Source: Hyphomonas sp. L-53-1-40
GTDB taxonomy: Bacteria > Pseudomonadota > Alphaproteobacteria > Caulobacterales > Hyphomonadaceae
Direction: 5' to 3'
Length of the DNA stretch: 64,000 bases
Assembly (NCBI RefSeq): GCF_000682775.1
Contig: NZ_AWFI01000018.1
Location: 62,001-126,000, forward strand
Part shown: one piece after another, positions 53,381-61,360 of the stretch
Position numbering within the stretch: the first letter of the stretch is position 1
Layout of the letters: every line of letters starts with the position of its first letter
Translations under genes and position numbers: made by a program
The notes under the pieces: model-generated
Database searches by the model: none
The model's input: the letters and a program-made list of their open reading frames with translations, nothing else
What the model was told of the DNA's origin: nothing

Positions 53381-53587
53381 ATGTGCATTTCCCCACTAAA
53401 TGAAGACGTGCTAGACGAGGCGATGGTAGATGGCCTTGGTGATGATTTTGGATATTTTGTCTACGAGACAATCGGCCCGCGTAGCAAAGCGTGCATAGAG
53501 GTTCTGGCCAAGTGTCCAACTTACGAAGCGGCGGTTCGCCTTCTTGAATTTCTAGTCCCGCCCCTACACCGTCCGATAGCCGCCTAG
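53381..53587 (+). CDS. Small hypothetical protein, divergent from the coupled trio
   Basis: A 68-residue protein MCISPLNEDVLDEAMVDGLG followed by DDFGYFVYETIGPRSKACIE and VLAKCPTYEAAVRLLEFLVP. The ATG at 53381 has GGAG at 53368-53371, 9 bases away. The frame also extends to an ATG at 53336, but that has no ribosome site and sits on top of the trio's start. Small proteins with this FVYE..VLAKCPTYEAA pattern occur in Rhizobiales-like genomes, function unknown. Lower GC like the trio. Confidence 0.6.
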   Translation: MCISPLNEDVLDEAMVDGLGDDFGYFVYETIGPRSKACIEVLAKCPTYEAAVRLLEFLVPPLHRPIAA

Positions 53588-53659
53588 TCTAGGTTTGCAA
53601 CTGGAGCGTTCCGGCTCCTATTACGTCCATGCACATAAGGAAAAATGCCGGAGTTTTCC

Positions 53660-53683
53660 GAGATGGGCCCCTGCCTTCGCAGG
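53660..53683. repeat. Second copy of the 24-base dispersed element
   Basis: Identical over 24 bases to 52068-52091, in the same orientation. The two copies flank the lower-GC trio and its divergent gene, 1592 bases apart start to start. It continues AGGCATGCGCCGG where the other copy has AGGGGCCTGC, so the repeat boundary is near 53683. Confidence 0.7.
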
Positions 53684-53715
53684 CATGCGCCGGAGAAGCG
53701 AAATAACCTCTCAAC

Positions 53716-54744
53716 TCACCCCATCTCTTCCTCATAGCCCACAAGCCGGAGCGGTTTCGCGCGGCGGCCTTCGAGTTCGGCCCAGCGGACGAGGGCGTCT
53801 TCGCGGCCATAGGTGATCCAGAGTTCCTGCGGGTCGACTTCGCGGACCGTGTCGGTCAGCTCGTCCCAGTCGGCATGGTCTGAGATGACCAGCGGCAGTT
53901 CGACGCCGCGCTGCTTGGCGCGCTGTTTGACGCTCATCCAGCCGGACGCAAAGCCGATGACCGGATCGGGGAAGCGCTGGGCCCATTTGCCTTCAAAGGC
54001 GCCGGGCGGGGCGACAATGATCTCGCCCCGGAACACTTCGCGCGCCGATTTTGACATGTCGTCCAGCGTGGCCGGGCGCAGCTCGCCAAGGCTGACGCCC
54101 GCGGCCTCATAGACCTTGCAGAGCTTTTCCAGACTGCCATGAATATAGATCGGCCGGTCATGGCCCGCCATGCGCAGGTGCTTGATGACGCGCTGGGCCT
54201 TGCCGAGCGAATAGGCGCCGATGCAATGGGTGCGGTCCGGATTGTCGGCAACCGATCGCATCAGACGGTCAATCTCGTGTTCCGTGGGCGGATGGCGGAA
54301 GACGGGCAGGCCGAAGGTCGCCTCGGAAATGAAGACATGCGTGTTCTCGACCGGTTCGAACTGGGGGCAGGTCGGATCCCACCGGCGTTTGTAATCGCCG
54401 GTAAAGACCATGCGCAGGCCCTTGTGCTCGACCACGACCTGCGAGGAGCCGAGAATGTGGCCCGCCGGGGAGAGCCAGATGGTCACGCCATTGATCTCGG
54501 TCGCTTCGCCATATTCGACTGCTTGTGTCTGTTTGGCGAAGCTGTCGCCATAGCGCGCGGCCATGATGGACAGCGTGTGGGGATGGGCGAGCACTTTGCC
54601 ATGGCCGCCGCGCGCATGATCGGAATGGCCATGACTGATGACGGCCCGGTCCACCGCGCCGCGCACAGGGTCCAGATAGAAATCGCCCGGCGGGCAATAG
54701 AGGCCCTTGGGGGTGGGGTGGAGCAGGAGGTCTGGCCGCAGCAT
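53716..54744 (-). CDS. Ligase-associated DNA exonuclease (metallo-beta-lactamase/beta-CASP type)
   Basis: A 342-residue nuclease. The metallo-beta-lactamase motif 2 is HGHSDH (His38, His40, Asp42, His43 in VISHGHSDHARGG). Further metal ligands are in SPAGHILGSSQVVVEHKG and FTGDYKRRWD. The beta-CASP-like second half has SDHADWDELTDTV near the end. This matches the exonuclease of the ligase set (TIGR04122 type, previously confused with mRNA 3'-end processing factors). The ATG at 54744 was chosen over an upstream frame reaching 54894. Usually adjacent to the ligase gene; here 3 kb away on the same strand. Confidence 0.92.
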   Translation of the reverse strand: MLRPDLLLHPTPKGLYCPPGDFYLDPVRGAVDRAVISHGHSDHARGGHGKVLAHPHTLSIMAARYGDSFAKQTQAVEYGEATEINGVTIWLSPAGHILGSSQVVVEHKGLRMVFTGDYKRRWDPTCPQFEPVENTHVFISEATFGLPVFRHPPTEHEIDRLMRSVADNPDRTHCIGAYSLGKAQRVIKHLRMAGHDRPIYIHGSLEKLCKVYEAAGVSLGELRPATLDDMSKSAREVFRGEIIVAPPGAFEGKWAQRFPDPVIGFASGWMSVKQRAKQRGVELPLVISDHADWDELTDTVREVDPQELWITYGREDALVRWAELEGRRAKPLRLVGYEEEMG

Positions 54745-54859
54745 GCCTGTAATGTAGGCGGTGTGGCCGAACGGGGAAGGGGCTGGGTGTGGCCTCTTCC
54801 GAAATGCCGGCAGCTGGGGTAGGCGACGGGGTCGTAATTCAGACGTCCGGGAGTCCCTC

Positions 54860-56095
54860 ATGCAAATCGGCATCGATTTCGGAACATCGAACACATCGAT
54901 TGGATATTCCGGGCCACAGGGCGTGCGCCTGATCGAGTTGGAGCCGGATGCGACGTCGATCCCGACAGCGGTGTTTTATGGGCTGGCCTCCGGAGAGTAT
55001 GCCATCGGGGCCGAAGCCGTGGCGGCCTATGAGACGGGCGAGGAAGGCCGGCTGATGCGGTCGATCAAGTCCGTGCTCGGCTCGTCCCTGATTGATGAGA
55101 CGACCGATGTTGGCCGCCGTCGCTTGCCGTTCCGGGACGTGATCGCGCATTTCCTGCGCCGGGTGATCGCCCGGGCGGAAGCCGAGACGGGCGCGCGGGT
55201 GGAGTCAGTCGTGCAGGGGCGACCGGTCTCGTTCAATGACCGGGACGCCGACCTTGACCGACGCGCGCAGGCGATCCTGGAATCCTGTCTGCGTGATGCT
55301 GGCGTGGCGCATGTGGAGTTCCTTGATGAGCCTGTGGCGGCGGCACGTTCGGTGAGCTTTCCGAGCGGTCGGGAAAAGCTGGTCTTCGTCGTGGATATCG
55401 GCGGCGGTACATCGGATTTCTCGGTCGTGCGCATCGCGCCGGACAATGACGGTTTTGATGTGTTGGGCAGTACCGGCCTTTATGTGGGCGGCAATGATTT
55501 CGACCAGAAGCTGAGCTTTTTCGAGCTGTCGCGGCTGCTCGGGCATGGCGAGACGCTGGAGCTGAACGGCTTGCCGGTGCCGTCTGCGCCGTATTCGATC
55601 CTGTCGGACTGGAAAAGCCTGAACAAGCTCTATGCCCGGGACGTGCAGAAGCGGATCGGCTGGATGGTGCAGAACAGCCCGAACAGCCGGGCGATCCGGG
55701 CCTTCGACCATCTTGTGCGCCACCATGAAGGCCACGCCTATGCGAAGCGGACCGAACAGATCAAGATTGACCTGAGCGACACCGACCAACAGGCTTTCGT
55801 CTATGACACTCCCGATTTGCGGCTGGAGCGCGTGGTAGAGCGTCAGGCGTTCGAGGGCCTGATTGACGAAGCCGTGTCACAGATGGATGCGGTGGCAGTG
55901 GATTGCCTGGACAAGGCGGGTGTGTCGCCGGACCAGATCACCGACATTGTCATGGTGGGCGGGTCGACCTTCATTCCGCTGGTGCAGGCCCGGTTGGCGG
56001 GGCGGTTTGGCAATGCTGTAGTCTCTGAGAGTGACCGCTTCGGCGCCGTCGCCAAGGGCCTGGCGGTGCATGGAATGGCCCAAGGGCGGGGCTGA
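54860..56095 (+). CDS. yegD: Hsp70/DnaK-like chaperone of YegD type
   Basis: A 411-residue Hsp70-family ATPase lacking the substrate-binding half of DnaK. Nucleotide-fold motifs: phosphate 1 IGIDFGTSNTSIGYSG (residues 3-18), phosphate 2 FVVDIGGGTSDFSVVRIAP, and the adenosine motif IVMVGGSTFIPLVQARLAG. The length (E. coli YegD is 450) and FLDEPVAAA support YegD. GGGAG lies before the ATG at 54860. Role unknown. Divergent from the exonuclease gene across 115 bases, and placed between genes of the repair set. Confidence 0.88.
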   Translation: MQIGIDFGTSNTSIGYSGPQGVRLIELEPDATSIPTAVFYGLASGEYAIGAEAVAAYETGEEGRLMRSIKSVLGSSLIDETTDVGRRRLPFRDVIAHFLRRVIARAEAETGARVESVVQGRPVSFNDRDADLDRRAQAILESCLRDAGVAHVEFLDEPVAAARSVSFPSGREKLVFVVDIGGGTSDFSVVRIAPDNDGFDVLGSTGLYVGGNDFDQKLSFFELSRLLGHGETLELNGLPVPSAPYSILSDWKSLNKLYARDVQKRIGWMVQNSPNSRAIRAFDHLVRHHEGHAYAKRTEQIKIDLSDTDQQAFVYDTPDLRLERVVERQAFEGLIDEAVSQMDAVAVDCLDKAGVSPDQITDIVMVGGSTFIPLVQARLAGRFGNAVVSESDRFGAVAKGLAVHGMAQGRG

Positions 56096-56240
56096 TCTAC
56101 GGAACTGTTCAAGACATGCGTGAAACGTTTGTGCGGTTTAGGCATTCGAAATGGGGCTGTGGGCGTTATTAACTGTCCCGCCATACTTGCGACACGGTTC
56201 TCAGCGCATAAAGTCAGGCCGACCCAGAGGAGAATCACGC

Positions 56241-57794
56241 ATGCGCGCAATCCGGAAATGTCTCGTATCCTTGTCTGCGCTGGCTGTGATGGCCACGCCT
56301 GCGCTGGCTGAAGAGGGCGGATCGACACAGGCGCTGGATGATGCGCTGGCGGCTGGCTACAAGGCCGGGTTCATCTGCTCGTCCACCTTCAATGCGGGAC
56401 AGACGCTGGAGGAAATCCGCCAGAACGAGTTGTCGGGCATTTATCCCGACTATCAGCGCAGCTTCGACAAGCTGCCGGATGCGATGATCGACCCTGTGCG
56501 CAAGCTGGTCTCGGTGACCTATTCCAACACGATGCCACCGCGCATGGCGGCCTGGCGTCCCGGTTTCGGCTGTACCCAGCTGCCAGTCGGCGCAGAGGAG
56601 GGCGCGCTCAACTTCCTGCCGCGCTTTGCCGCCTGGCCGGACTTCACCGGCGAAGACCGGGGCAGCGCCATAGGCTCCAATGTGAAGGTACAGTTGCGCA
56701 TCGAAGAAGCCGAACGCCTCGAAGCGCCGGTCTCGTTTGCCTTTGACGAGCGCAGCTATGGTAATGGCACGCGCACCAGCGCCGTGGTTGTCGTGAAGGA
56801 CGGACAGGTCGTGGCCGAGCGCTATGCTCGCGGCATTGATCATGAGACGCCGCAGCGGACCTGGTCGGTGGCGAAATCGATCAGCGCGACGATCCTCGGT
56901 GCGGCGCGCCGGAACGGGCATATCGATCTGGATTACCCGGCCGTGATCGCCGACTGGAACAATGGCGCTGATCCGCGCCGCGAGATCACGTTGCGTGACC
57001 TGTTGCAGATGGCGAGCGGTCTGGACAGTGGTGAAACCGGTTCGCGTACCGACCGTATCTATTTTGGCGGCGGACGCGTGGTCGATCAGGCAGGTTCCAA
57101 AATACTGGAAGTGAAGCCGGGTACCCGGTTCAAATACTCCAACAATGACACGCTGATTGCGATGCGTTCCTTCCGTGAGTCGCTGGGCGCGGATGATTCC
57201 TATCACCGCTTCCCGTATGAAAAGCTGCTGCACAAGATCGGCGCCGTGCATACGACGCTGGAAGTCGACTGGAATGGTGACTTCATTTCGTCGAGCCAGG
57301 TTTGGTCCACCGCACGGGACCTTGCCCGGATCGGCCAACTCTACCTGCAGGATGGTGTGTGGGGAAATGAACGCTTGTTGCCAGAAGGCTGGGCGCAATT
57401 TGTTTCGACCCCCGGACCAGCACAGCCGACCAGTGGACCCGGCTATGGTGCGCAATTCTGGCTGATGAATGATGCCGAGGGTATTCCGGCGGGCACCTAT
57501 TACATGGCGGGCAATCGCGGCCAGTATGTCGTGATCGTGCCAAGCATGAACGCGGTCATTGTACGACGCGGCTTCGATGTGATCGGCGGAGCGCGGTTCG
57601 ATATCAACAGCTTCACGCGCGACGTATTGCTGGGCCTTCAGGCCGCGCAGGATGTCCATGACGCCGAAGCGGCAGAGCGGGCACAGATCGAAGCCGAGAT
57701 CGAGGCCACGATCGAGGCGCGACGCGCGCGCAGTGACCGGGCCAAGGATGCCATCCGGGCAGAAATCCTCGAGAAGTACGGCCGCGAGGAATAA
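56241..57794 (+). CDS. Serine hydrolase, class C beta-lactamase-like, exported
   Basis: A 517-residue protein. The signal peptide (KCLVSLSALAVMATPALA) is followed by about 100 residues not typical of the family, then a beta-lactamase fold with SVAK (Ser209-Lys212 in RTWSVAKSISATILGAARRN) and YSN (Tyr299 in FKYSNNDTLIAMRSF). The C-terminus ends in a charged helix (AERAQIEAEIEATIEARRAR). AGAGGAG precedes the ATG at 56241. A second exported serine hydrolase lies at 6600; they are only distantly alike. Possible peptidase or esterase; substrate unknown. Confidence 0.88.
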   Translation: MRAIRKCLVSLSALAVMATPALAEEGGSTQALDDALAAGYKAGFICSSTFNAGQTLEEIRQNELSGIYPDYQRSFDKLPDAMIDPVRKLVSVTYSNTMPPRMAAWRPGFGCTQLPVGAEEGALNFLPRFAAWPDFTGEDRGSAIGSNVKVQLRIEEAERLEAPVSFAFDERSYGNGTRTSAVVVVKDGQVVAERYARGIDHETPQRTWSVAKSISATILGAARRNGHIDLDYPAVIADWNNGADPRREITLRDLLQMASGLDSGETGSRTDRIYFGGGRVVDQAGSKILEVKPGTRFKYSNNDTLIAMRSFRESLGADDSYHRFPYEKLLHKIGAVHTTLEVDWNGDFISSSQVWSTARDLARIGQLYLQDGVWGNERLLPEGWAQFVSTPGPAQPTSGPGYGAQFWLMNDAEGIPAGTYYMAGNRGQYVVIVPSMNAVIVRRGFDVIGGARFDINSFTRDVLLGLQAAQDVHDAEAAERAQIEAEIEATIEARRARSDRAKDAIRAEILEKYGREE

Positions 57795-57874
57795 GCCTGT
57801 CTGGTGCCGGTGCTGGCGCGTACCGTGAAAGCGTGAGGACATTCCTGACTCTTGCGATAGTTTGACCTCCATTC

Positions 57875-60358
57875 ATGGCTGACAGCGCACTTACCCCTTT
57901 TGTCCTGCCCGAGCCCTTCGAGGCCTGGTTTGCGGGGCGTGGGTGGCAGGCGCGGCCACACCAGCTGGCGCTGGCCGAGGAGTCGCTGAAGGGTGAAAGC
58001 GCGCTACTGATCGCGCCGACCGGTGGCGGCAAGACGCTGGCGGGTTTTCTTGGCAGCCTGATTGAATTGCGCGAACGCAGGCGCTCGGCAAATTCCGACC
58101 GGCCTGCGCTGCACACGCTTTACATCTCGCCGCTCAAGGCGCTGGCGACGGATGTACAGCGCAACCTGATGGGCCCGGTCGAGGAGATGGGGCTCGATAT
58201 CAGGATCGAGAGCCGGACCGGGGATACGCCCTCCCATGTCCGACAAAGGCAGAGACGCACACCGCCGGACATTCTGCTGACGACGCCGGAACAGTTGGCG
58301 CTTTTTCTCGCCTCGGATCATGCACGGGAATTTTTCGCAGACCTCAGATGCGTGATTGTAGACGAGGTGCACGCGATGGCGGCCTCGAAGCGCGGAGACC
58401 TGCTGGCACTGGGCCTTGCGACGCTGGCGAGTTGGGCTCCATCGTGTCGCTTCATTGGCTTGTCGGCGACTGTGCGTGAACCCGAAGCCCTTGCGTCATG
58501 GCTCGCGCCGGACGCGCGTGTGCTGATGGCAGAGGGCGGTGTCTCCGCTGATGTGGACATCCTGATCTCGAAGAACCGTATTCCGTGGTCAGGCCATTCC
58601 GGACGCTTCGCTGTGCCGGACGTATATGAGGCTATCAAACGGGCGACGATGACCCTGGTCTTCGTGAACACGCGCAGCCAGGCTGAACTCATGTTTCAGG
58701 AGCTGTGGCACGCCAATGAGGACGGCCTCCCGATTGCGTTGCATCATGGCTCCCTGGCGCGCGAACAGCGGACAAAGGTCGAGGCGGCAATGGCGGCGGG
58801 CGCCCTGAAGGCGGTGGTCTGTACGTCCACGCTCGATCTCGGCATCGACTGGGGCGAGGTGGACCTCGTGATCCAGATGGGCGCGCCCAAAGGGGCCGCG
58901 CGCCTGATCCAGCGCATCGGCCGGGCCAATCATCGGATGGATGAAGCCAGCCGGGCCGTCCTTGTGCCAACGAACCGGTTCGAAGTGCTGGAGTGCCGTG
59001 CGGCAGAGGCAGCGGTCGAGGCCGGCGAGATTGACGGGGAAGGGGTCCGCGAGGGCTCGCTGGACGTTCTGGCGCAGCATGTCATGGGCCGGGCGTGTGG
59101 CGACGGGTTCCGTCTGGAGGAACTCTATGATGATATTGTCCGCGCCGCACCCTATGCTTGGCTCGACTGGGAAACCTATGAGCGGATCGTCGATTTCGTG
59201 GCGAGCGGAGGTTATGCGCTGAAGACCTATGACCGGTTCCACCGCATTGTGCGTCGCCCGGACGGGGTGTGGGTGGCGCGCACGGCCCGAGACGCGCAGG
59301 CCCACCGGATGAATGTCGGCGCAATTGTGGAATCGCACATGCTGGCCGTGCGGCTGGCGCAATTCATCGGCAAGGAAAAGCCGGGCGAAAAGCGCAGCGT
59401 GCGGGCGGGGCTAAAGCTGGGCGAGATGGAGGAATATTTTCTCTCCACCCTGACGCCGGGCGACACATTTCTTTTCGCAGGCGAAGTGCTGCGACTTGTC
59501 GGCGTGGAGGGCATGGACGCTTTGGTCGTGCGCGCAGTGGGCGACCGTCCGGCGATCCCCTCCTATAATGGCGGCAAGTTTCCGCTGACGACCTTCCTCG
59601 CCGATCGCGTGCGAAAGATGATCCATGACCCCGCGCAATGGGACGGATTGCCCGATCCGGTGCGCGAATGGTTCGAGATCCAGAAGCAGAAATCCACCAT
59701 TCCGCCAGCGGACCATTTGCTGGTCGAGACCTTCCCACGCGCCGACCGGCATTACCTTGTCTGCTATCCGTTCGAGGGGCGATTGGCACACCAGACGCTG
59801 GGCATGTTGCTGACGCGGCGACTGGAGCGGATGGGCGCAAAACCCACCGGTTTCGTCGCCAGTGAGTATGCAATGGCGGTGTGGGGCATGGAGGACATCT
59901 CCGAAGTGGACATGGACGCACTGTTCCATCCGGAAATGATGGGCGACGATCTTGAAAGCTGGCTGGACGAGAGCGCGCTGATGAAGCGAACCTTCGGTCA
60001 TTGCGCCCAGATTTCCGGTCTGATCCACCGTAACCTTCCCGGCAAGGAAAAGAACTCACGGCAGGTGAGTTTCTCGTCCGACCTGATCTATGACGTGCTA
60101 CGCAGTCACGAGCCGGACCATATTCTGCTGCAGGCGGCCCGGCAGGATGCGGCGACGGGCCTGCTGGATGTGCGCCGCCTGTCAGATGCGCTGGTACGGA
60201 TCCGTGGCAAGATCGACCATCAGGCGCTCACCAAGATCAGCCCCTTCGCCGTGCCCGTCATGCTGGAGATCGGCAAGGAACCTGTTTCAGGCGCATCCGT
60301 GCAGGACGCAATCCTCGGCGAGGCGGAAGCCGAACTGGTCAGGGACGCGATGGGCTGA
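57875..60358 (+). CDS. Ligase-associated DEXH-box helicase, Lhr type
   Basis: An 827-residue superfamily 2 helicase. Walker A APTGGGKTLAGF (about 48-59), DEVH box in VIVDEVHAMAASKRGDLLAL, motif III SATVREPEALASW, C-terminal RecA lobe with STLDLGIDWGEVDLVIQMGA and the arginine motif RLIQRIGRANHRM. The remainder is a winged-helix/Lhr core. This is the Lhr-like helicase of the ligase set (TIGR04121 type); shorter than E. coli Lhr (1538). The PdeM gene follows after 54 bases on the same strand. Confidence 0.94.
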   Translation: MADSALTPFVLPEPFEAWFAGRGWQARPHQLALAEESLKGESALLIAPTGGGKTLAGFLGSLIELRERRRSANSDRPALHTLYISPLKALATDVQRNLMGPVEEMGLDIRIESRTGDTPSHVRQRQRRTPPDILLTTPEQLALFLASDHAREFFADLRCVIVDEVHAMAASKRGDLLALGLATLASWAPSCRFIGLSATVREPEALASWLAPDARVLMAEGGVSADVDILISKNRIPWSGHSGRFAVPDVYEAIKRATMTLVFVNTRSQAELMFQELWHANEDGLPIALHHGSLAREQRTKVEAAMAAGALKAVVCTSTLDLGIDWGEVDLVIQMGAPKGAARLIQRIGRANHRMDEASRAVLVPTNRFEVLECRAAEAAVEAGEIDGEGVREGSLDVLAQHVMGRACGDGFRLEELYDDIVRAAPYAWLDWETYERIVDFVASGGYALKTYDRFHRIVRRPDGVWVARTARDAQAHRMNVGAIVESHMLAVRLAQFIGKEKPGEKRSVRAGLKLGEMEEYFLSTLTPGDTFLFAGEVLRLVGVEGMDALVVRAVGDRPAIPSYNGGKFPLTTFLADRVRKMIHDPAQWDGLPDPVREWFEIQKQKSTIPPADHLLVETFPRADRHYLVCYPFEGRLAHQTLGMLLTRRLERMGAKPTGFVASEYAMAVWGMEDISEVDMDALFHPEMMGDDLESWLDESALMKRTFGHCAQISGLIHRNLPGKEKNSRQVSFSSDLIYDVLRSHEPDHILLQAARQDAATGLLDVRRLSDALVRIRGKIDHQALTKISPFAVPVMLEIGKEPVSGASVQDAILGEAEAELVRDAMG

Positions 60359-60415
60359 CAGATTACGGCAATCGTCATTTGACCCCCGGGCCATTGCGGG
60401 CCAGATTCCCGAGTG

Positions 60416-61138
60416 ATGACTGCCGCTGCCGTGAAACCCTCTGAAACCCACCTGCACCTTGCCGGGGAGCTGCTGACGCCGCTGCCGGAGGGGGCGTTGT
60501 GGTGGGCGGCCGAGCGGGTGTTGGTCGTGTCAGACCTGCATTTCGAGAAGGGCAGTGCCTTTGCGGCGCGGGGCCAGCTGTTGCCGCCCTATGATACGGC
60601 TGCGACGCTGTCGCTGGTCGAGCGGCTTTGCGCAATGCTCAAGCCGAAGACGGTGATCTCGCTCGGCGACAGTTTCCATGATCGGGCGGCCGAGCTGCGC
60701 CTGCCGGAAGAGTATGCCCGGCGCATTCAGGCGCTGACATCGGCGCATGACTGGGTCTGGGTGGAGGGGAACCACGATCCGGACCCGCCAGAGCATCTGG
60801 GGGGCCGCGCCAGCAAGGTGCTTAGCATCGGGCCGCTGGTGTTCCGACACGAGCCGACGGGGGAGGTGGGCGAGGTGTCCGGGCATTTGCATCCGGCGGC
60901 CAAGATCATCGGGCGGGGGCGTTCGGTACGGCGGCGGTGTTTCGCCAGCGATGGCGCGCGGCTGGTGATGCCGGCCATGGGTGCCTTTACGGGCGGACTG
61001 AACGTGCTGGATGAAGCGTTCGCATCGATCTTCCCGGAAGGGGCCATGGCCTTCGCATTGGGGCAGGAGCGGGTGTTCATGGTGGCCGCCAAAAGCCTTG
61101 TGGCCGATATGCCACGCGGCGCGCGCTGGAAATTCTGA
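60416..61138 (+). CDS. pdeM: Ligase-associated DNA damage response endonuclease PdeM
   Basis: A 240-residue metallophosphoesterase. Metal motifs: VVSDLHFEKGSAFAARG (DxH), SLGDSFHDRAAEL (GDxxxD variant), VEGNHDPDPPEHLGG (GNHD) and GEVSGHLHPAAKI (GHxH). These match the calcineurin-like fold of PdeM (TIGR04123 type), a phosphodiesterase accompanying the Lhr helicase. An in-frame GTG precedes the ATG by one codon (60413). It is 54 bases from the helicase gene, the only two genes of the set still in the typical tandem arrangement. Confidence 0.93.
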   Translation: MTAAAVKPSETHLHLAGELLTPLPEGALWWAAERVLVVSDLHFEKGSAFAARGQLLPPYDTAATLSLVERLCAMLKPKTVISLGDSFHDRAAELRLPEEYARRIQALTSAHDWVWVEGNHDPDPPEHLGGRASKVLSIGPLVFRHEPTGEVGEVSGHLHPAAKIIGRGRSVRRRCFASDGARLVMPAMGAFTGGLNVLDEAFASIFPEGAMAFALGQERVFMVAAKSLVADMPRGARWKF

Positions 61139-61151
61139 GCGGCTAATATCG

Positions 61152-61168
61152 TTTGTGCATTGCACAAA
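61152..61168. promoter_or_regulatory. 17-base palindrome downstream of pdeM
   Basis: TTTGTGCA, T, TGCACAAA form a perfect odd-centred dyad (61152-61168). It lies 13 bases after the pdeM stop and about 190 bases before the helicase start. A candidate operator or processing site for the helicase leader; no regulator is nearby. Confidence 0.4.
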
Positions 61169-61171
61169 AGC

Positions 61172-61297
61172 GTGCCATATGCCGCTGTAGCAGGGCGAAT
61201 AGCTGCTGCTCTCGCATTGATCGTTGCCTTTTCCGGGTTCGCGTCGAGTGCGCCAACAACCGGGATGCCGATCGAAAGCAGGCTTCCTAAAATTTAG
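61172..61297 (+). CDS. Possible small exported peptide (41 residues)
   Basis: From the GTG at 61172 the frame reads VPYAAVAGRIAAALALIVAF, then SGFASSAPTTGMPIESRLPK and I, with the shape of a signal peptide cleaved near ASSA. No Shine-Dalgarno precedes it, and the start codon is GTG, so it may be fortuitous. If translated it would be a short leader peptide upstream of the RNA helicase. Confidence 0.2.
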   Translation: MPYAAVAGRIAAALALIVAFSGFASSAPTTGMPIESRLPKI

Positions 61298-61306
61298 AGC
61301 CTAACA

Positions 61307-61360
61307 GGGCGCGCGGACTTTTGAGTCCGCTGGGCGCCCGCACATGAAAGTATTGATTTG
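61307..61360 (+). promoter_or_regulatory. Leader hairpin and five-codon ORF before the RNA helicase
   Basis: GGGCGC (61307-61312) with GCGCCC (61334-61339) and GCGGACT (61313-61319) with AGTCCGC (61324-61330) stack into a 13-bp stem with a 3-base bulge and loop TTTG. Five bases later ATG AAA GTA TTG ATT TGA (61344-61361) is a tiny ORF whose stop overlaps the helicase TTG start. The layout suggests leader-coupled translation or cold-responsive control of the helicase; this is inference. Confidence 0.45.

Noticed and set aside
52552-53587. Considered as a classical toxin-antitoxin pair or a restriction-modification remnant
   Set aside because: No known toxin, antitoxin, methyltransferase or restriction motif is seen in any of the four genes.
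56235-57872. Open frame antisense to the exported serine hydrolase, 545 codons
   Set aside because: The plus-strand gene has a signal peptide, ribosome site and SxxK/YSN motifs; the antisense frame has none of these.
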